64,000 bases of DNA from Pachypanchax playfairii (lineage: Eukaryota > Chordata > Actinopteri > Cyprinodontiformes > Aplocheilidae): contig SSNP01000123.1 in NCBI GenBank assembly GCA_006937955.1, positions 1,302,429 through 1,366,428 on the forward strand, in the 5' to 3' direction. The notes below the pieces were generated by a model. It made no database searches and was not told the origin of the DNA. It saw only the letters and a list, made by a program, of their open reading frames with translations. Each line of letters opens with the position of its first letter. Position 1 is the stretch's first letter. Below are positions 59,040 to 64,000 of the stretch, piece after piece. Both the position numbers and the translations under genes were made by a program.

Positions 59040-59591
59040 TTTGAAGAAAAAACCTTCACAGAGTCACTAGAGGCCGCTCTTGAGGTGAAAGGGCGAAAGG
59101 CAGTACAGCAGGTTTATCGTTTGACAGCGAGGATTTGCTTCTCTGAAAAAAAGGAAAGAAACCAGAAACAAAGATGAAGGATTGTAGCAGCGTACAGTAA
59201 GATAGATAAAAGCTGCGACGCTGAAAGACCATACATTTTACCTCGACCTGACGGTGCTAACTGTGAAATGAATGCAACTTAAATCTGGACAGCACTGCAG
59301 ATGAATATTTGTGCCTTTTAGTTCAGTGTCCACGGATTTGTTGTGGTTAGCTGCTAATGCTAACTGTAGAAGTTGTGAGCTAGCTAGTCCTAATAGGCGA
59401 ATGGTGAAAGAGAAAGCGAATTAGTTAGTTATGTTTGACTCGACCAGGTTCGTGCCACCCAGTGAGTTAACCAAGATGTTGGCTAGTTAATGGAGACAGT
59501 TAACTTTAGTGACAGTGGTTCGAGTTAGCTTCAGCTAAGCTTCCAAAGTACCAATCTGACTCAGACGCTTAGCCTGACCATCCCAGGAAGA
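59040..59591 (+). promoter_or_regulatory. Probable promoter/5' UTR of the tspan5-like gene
   Basis: This stretch is less AT-rich than its surroundings and leads into the start codon at 59592. GCTAGC/GCTAA-type short motifs recur. No TATA box is evident. The transcription start cannot be placed from sequence alone. Confidence 0.4.
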
Positions 59592-59678
59592 ATGAGTAGA
59601 AAACATCGCCACATTAAAGGAGCCGAAGTTAGCTGCTGCGTAAAATACTTCTTATTTGGATTCAACATTATATTCTGG
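59592..59678 (+). CDS. tspan5: Tetraspanin (tspan5-like) first coding exon
   Basis: The 29-codon exon reads MSRKHRHIKGAEVSCCVKYF then LFGFNIIFW, and ends exactly at TTCTGG|GTAAGT, a strong donor, in phase 0. Tetraspanins of the C8 subgroup (TSPAN5, 14, 15, 17, 33) regulate ADAM10 trafficking. The sequence fits TSPAN5 best from memory (MSGKH…EVSCC-KYF-FGFN-IFW), with TSPAN17 second. The juxtamembrane EVSCC cysteines are the usual palmitoylation sites, and the first transmembrane helix begins at KYFLFGFN. The gene continues past the right edge on the + strand with an intron of at least 4.3 kb. Confidence 0.8.
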
Positions 59679-62047
59679 GTAAGTAAATAATATTTTTGTT
59701 TTCCTTACTTATCTAAATGAACAGTATAAGAAAAACAAACACCAACGATTTTAACGTGCAGCTAGCTTTATGTCTAAATGGTTAGTTTTTGTTTTTTGTA
59801 TGTTGTTTTATATTTTTTTCTAGTTTGGTCCCATTGTTTGATGTTTGAAAAAGTATTTAGCTTTGTTTTATATTGTTTTATACTGGTATTTTGGTTGGTT
59901 GTTGTTTAGACAGTGTGTTACACAACAGATTAGTTTAATCCTTTTAATTTTGCAGCTCCAGTGAAAGCCAACATTTATCTGTGAATAATTATGTTTGATG
60001 ACTCTACAAGTTATCACACTTAAAGGTTGCTGGAAAAGTTTTGATTTAAATATTATCAGATGTGGGATTATTTAATAATAAACAAAGTGATTTTAGACAT
60101 TTTAATCTTAAACACACAGGCCGTCGTTCATTTCAAGCAGTCACACTCAAACACAAGCTGAATTTCCTCCTCATGGTTCTCCTTAGCACAATTTTATTGA
60201 CATTTTCTTCTTCTTTCCTGGTTGCAAGTGTTGGTACCACTGAGAGGGCTGTGAGAAATGAGATGATTTTTATCAGCATTTTTTGAGTAGGGGCAAGTGA
60301 ACCTAGCCTGTTCTCGTTTACACACACCTTATCTCCATCTTTGTTCCTCCTCAGTCTGAAGTTTCTCTGTTTGGGCTCCCTCACCCCTCTCTCCTCTTCC
60401 TCACCCGCCCCCACTGTCTTTGGGTGAAGAAATGATGTGTCTCTCTGCCCCAGAGGGTCTTCCCACATGCAGTTTGAAAGAAAAGACCACACGGCCTGAA
60501 TACTGCCCAAACCCTTCTCTTTTCATGCATCCTGTTGAAAATTTCCACGCCTGTGCTTCTCTTCTTCTAGTAGCACTATTGTTTCTGTTCAATCACAAAC
60601 CCTAAAAAAAAAGGGATAGAACAAAGACTGACACAAGAGAAATGAGAGGGGGTCTTTATTTCTCCATCATCAGATATAAATATCTTCTTATTCTGTGTTA
60701 ACCATGCGCTTGTTCCTCCTACCCTTCAAATTCCCTTAAACACTAATCGGTGTAGTCACCAGTACCACACCACTATTAGGTTAAACCAAATCAGAATACA
60801 TTTACACACTTAAAACAAAGACAGACGCTCAATTAAAAGATATACAATGCTTTCTAATGAAAAGTGTTTAGTAATTCGGTTAGGCTGAGAAGCCAACCAG
60901 GAAGATCTGAGTCACTGTGCATGAGTATCGTGTCTGATTCACATTGTGTGCTTTCAGTTTAATGCTCAGGCCGAACTACCAGGCCTGTGAGAAAACTGTC
61001 GAACAAGTTCCAGCTCGCTGGCTGTTTCCGTTAATAATAACAAGAGGATGTTCTTTGCTCGTCTCAGTGCTGTGGAACTGGATTTGACAGACAAGCTGTA
61101 GCATTTCTAAAATAGATAGGACTGGGAGTTTGTTCTCCTAAAATAACCATTTTTTTTTTCCTGGTACTGATCTTGTCAGGGCTCAAAAATGTTACCCAAA
61201 TTGAGACGAAATGCTCGTAGAGCTGTAAATACTGGGAGAGGTGCTTCGTTATTTCTGCAAGGGCCTCCTGCTCTTTAGCTGGTTCTTGTTCTATAACAAC
61301 TCACCTTCTCTTATCCCTAGAATAGATTTCTCACATCCACTTAGTCACATTTTCTGCCTGTGCTGTTAAACGTGTAGAAACCTCACACACTGTAATTGAG
61401 TACTAGTTAAGCTGCAACCGTCTTGCAGAATTGGTTTGATGCAGAGTGTTATTAGCCAGCTACAGCTCTGCATTGTTCACAGTTTGGCACCACACATACT
61501 CTGGTTAATCACATCACAGGTGGAATGCTGTTGAGGAACACGTGTGAATACAGTAATTCAGAGACACATGGCTCAGGTCACATTTGGAGCCAGACTCTCG
61601 TTAAACTCCTGGTAATAAAGCACTTCTTTCCTGATCCAATCACAAGTGGATACCTTTATGTACACGTGTCAGGGATTTAATTGACTAGCAGTAAGTTTTT
61701 AAGTGACAGGTGTTTGGGTAAAACAATTAAATAAAAATGTTATGTAAATTACCACAGATCATCCTCTGAACAGACAGAATACCTTTTACACAAATACTTC
61801 CCATGGATCAGTTAAAAGCAGTAAATTAACTTTTTTTGTTGTTTGTTGAGATTAGAGTGTTTTCAGTGTTTGTTTGTTTGGGCATTCATCACCCGGGATT
61901 TATTTATCGAGCAGTGTTCCTCTTTCACCACAGACAGAATAAAATCTAAACAGAGAAGCAGAGTCCACTCTCAGGGGAGTTTGTTTATTTGATTTCAATC
62001 TTCTGCACGAATGCTCCCATTTGTACTGTTTTACACAATCATTGTTT
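59679..62047 (+). other. tspan5-like intron 1, left part
   Basis: No second tetraspanin exon (expected to begin near FLG…LGIGLWAW) was recognised. The sequence is AT-rich with no clear element ends. Confidence 0.5.
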
Positions 62048-62051
62048 TTAA

Positions 62052-63192
62052 AGGGGTTATGACATCAAAATGCACTTTTTTGAGTTTTTTGGGGTATATC
62101 ATGATGTGTTGTGCACTGATGAGGCCGTGTGAACGTCCAAAGCGAGTATCAAAGTTCCCGTTTGTGGGCGGTCCGCTTTGTTTCATATTTAAAAAACGGT
62201 TGAATCGGAAAGCACCATTTTTTCCTACGTGGCATTTCATCCTACGTATTTCATAGCGTCCAATAAAAGTGCACAGTGAAGTAAACAGTCCAACCCCCCA
62301 CCCCACCCCCCCACCCCCAGCCCATACACCGGTAGCTGCGTTGCGTTAGCTTGTGCTGCTGCTCTTGAGAAGAGATGGCTACGCAAACGGGGACCTGTTG
62401 TGTCCAAGGATGCTCAACCCATGCTGGAAGTTTACACTCACTCCCGAAGGATGAAAAAACAAGAGAAGAGTGGCTGAAGTTCATTTATGGAGAAGTGCCA
62501 CGCAGTTATAACCTCAATTTGAAAATATGTTCAGCTCACTTCACGGAGGACTGCTTCCATAACTTGGGTGAATTCAAGTTGGGATTGTCAAAGAAACTGA
62601 TTTTAATTAAAAATTCTTTACCAACCCTGAAGGAGGCGACCACATCGTCAATACCTGTAAGTTTATTTATTTAATAAAATGCTGCCTTGCCTGATAAACG
62701 TTTGTTCGTGGTCTGAAGAGTTCATGATGCTAGCATGTGATAGCCGCTCTAGCAACAATGTCCGTGAGCAACAGGTTTATCATACCATATTGTGAATCTA
62801 TTTTCATTGATAACATCTGACAGCACTGTTTATTAGCTCATGTGATTAGTTGAGTTTTATGTGTTCACCCCTCTGATTTCCTCAGAAGACGTTTCAGGCT
62901 CGAACATATACGGTTGTAAACGTCCACTCGCCATGTTACTGGACTGTTGACGGAGCCGAGAAGAAAGGCTTGCTGCGGGTAATGGTTGTAGCCAATCAGA
63001 GCGAAGTCAGCCAGGGAGACCCACATATCATTAACGAAAGGAACCATGTTGCTGAGAAGAGGATTCTGACCTGCCCGTACACCCCCGCCGTGTTAGTTTT
63101 TTAATCAAATTCTTTTGTGAGTTGACGTATGTGGGCATATCTACTACATGAAATAGCTTTACGCCAGTTTAAACAGTGATGTCATCACACCT
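62052..63192 (+). mobile_element. Kolobok-type TTAA element (E) with THAP exon
   Basis: The 1141-bp element has ends AGGGGTTATGACATCA and the complement of AGGTGTGATGACATCA (14 of 16 equal). TTAA lies at 62048-62051 and 63193-63196. It contains a THAP-domain exon at 62375-62656. TTAA targets and a THAP-bearing transposase are defining traits of Kolobok. The catalytic region is absent, so it is an internally deleted, non-autonomous copy. It lies in intron 1 of the tspan5-like gene, in the same orientation. Confidence 0.85.
62375..62656 (+). CDS. THAP-domain first exon of a transposase
   Basis: Ninety-four codons from ATG to CAATACCT|GTAAGT, phase 0. The zinc-binding pattern C9/C13 … C52-x2-H55 (CCVQGC and CSAHF) fits the THAP signature C-x(2-4)-C-x(35-53)-C-x2-H. 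W33 and the tail LSKKLILIKNSLPTL are also family-like. It would bind DNA, in the intact transposon the element ends. The rest of the transposase is missing. A frame of 75 codons from 62886, behind a possible acceptor (TTCCTCAG), is open in phase 0 to about 63103, but its relation is unclear. Confidence 0.8.
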
Positions 63193-63196
63193 TTAA

Positions 63197-63881
63197 CAGG
63201 ACATTTTAATGTCTCTTTTACAGCTAATTTTTATGTTATAACTGCTTTTCATCACTAAAGATTTAAATCTGTCTTTGATGCTTTACAGTACATTATCAGA
63301 ATCAGAACCAGGTTTATTTGAAAGGTGATGGTGGTCCCCAGAAACTTGAGTGTGTCCACCTCAGTCATTGTACTGTACATTATACTGTGTTGTGTATGAT
63401 AATGGAAGACAGGGGTGGAGGCTCTTGCTGAAGTCCATTGCTATCGGTACAGTTTTACAGTGTGTTTCTGGTCTGGTTTCTGGTTGTACAGGAGTCTATT
63501 CCCACAGCTGTATGTGTTCACTTTGTCTAAGCCGCCTCAGTTTGGGGGTAAACTAAAGTTTGCTGTTACTGTATGGGCAGAAGGTTTTGGTTGGCACACA
63601 CAAGTCCTCACAAAAGTTGGTTTAAAAGGCCATATTGTGTACATTTCAGGTAGGTCAAAGGTCTGTTGTTTTTTTGAGTGAACCAAGTTTCATATCTAAG
63701 GAAAGTTTTCGGCATTTAAAAAATATATATTTTATCAAGAATAACTTTGTCCACTTGGAGTTTAACACATTTTTCTGCCAAGTTTACACTGCTTTTGAGT
63801 GCAGATTTCTGTGAGGAAAAGGAACTGGATTTGTCTTGTTAGTGTGTCTAGGATGGATCTGCTGAAAATCTCTCTGTATAC
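63197..63881 (+). other. tspan5-like intron 1, continued
   Basis: Nothing recognised; no tetraspanin exon. Confidence 0.4.
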
Positions 63882-64000
63882 TAGGGCTGGGAACCTCTGG
63901 GTACCTCATGATACGATTAGGGCTGCCACAAACGATTATTTTAAGAGTCGACTAATCATCAGTTTTTTTGGCGATTAGTCGACTAAAAACAAAAAAAAAC
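63882..64000. mobile_element. Ends of two hAT-like repeats at the window edge
   Basis: TAGGGCTGGGAACCTC at 63882 looks like the end of one fish DNA element. It is interrupted at 63918 by TAGGGCTGCCACAAACGATT, the end of another hAT-type family with internal GTCGACTAATC/GATTAGTCGAC repeats. The second element runs out of the window. Confidence 0.6.

Noticed and set aside
62886..63108. Second exon of the THAP gene in element E
   Set aside because: Open in phase 0 after a possible acceptor, but the protein has no recognisable motif and the frame runs to the element's right end region; not listed as coding.

Overview
This is eukaryotic DNA, almost certainly from a teleost (probably percomorph) fish. 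It has a vertebrate exon/intron layout and fish-type interspersed repeats: two Tc1 transposons with 200-bp inverted repeats, Rex1-, L2- and L1-type LINEs, Ty3/gypsy elements and solo LTRs, an endogenous retrovirus remnant, many MITEs and long GATA/GACA, CA, AT and ATT microsatellites. Only a small fraction is host coding sequence; most of the rest is nested transposable elements (TEs).

Left part (1-9.3 kb): the 3' end of a synaptopodin-family gene, best read as synpo2, on the + strand. A large exon (3893-5952) either reads through to its own stop or splices, from a donor 21 bases before that stop, in phase 0 to a second terminal exon (8037-9290). Its PDZ-encoding 5' exons lie outside the window.

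Middle (9.3-41 kb) is TE-dominated: Tc1 copy 1; two abutting palindromes and a retroelement C-terminal fragment; a solo LTR; a long L2/CR1-group LINE (- strand) broken by a Harbinger-like MITE that carries a MADF exon; a TTAA-flanked MITE; an endogenous retrovirus remnant; a Ty3/gypsy remnant broken by another MITE; a second solo LTR; an L1-like LINE (- strand) broken by a TTAA-flanked MITE; and an L2 LINE with a long open reverse transcriptase frame.

Right part (41-64 kb): a possible terminal exon of an unidentified + strand gene faces an unprocessed plrg1 pseudogene (last four exons, with a stop, a frameshift and a small deletion). Tc1 copy 2 lies next to it. Then come a TTAA MITE, a remnant of a fish HECT-like multigene family, a TTAA element with one coding exon, a third solo LTR, a multiply nested gypsy provirus and a patchwork of Rex1-like LINE pieces. 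At 59592 a 29-codon first exon starts a tspan5-like tetraspanin that runs off the right edge. Its intron 1 holds a TTAA (Kolobok-type) element carrying a same-strand THAP exon whose splice phase matches tspan5 exon 1.

The most notable signals are three internally deleted DNA transposons that each keep a first coding exon ending at a splice donor (THAP, MADF and an unnamed domain), five TTAA-flanked elements with different inverted repeats, two nearly identical Tc1 copies with complete transposases, and the nested insertions whose order can be read from the breakpoints. I see no prokaryotic system, CRISPR array or rRNA gene.
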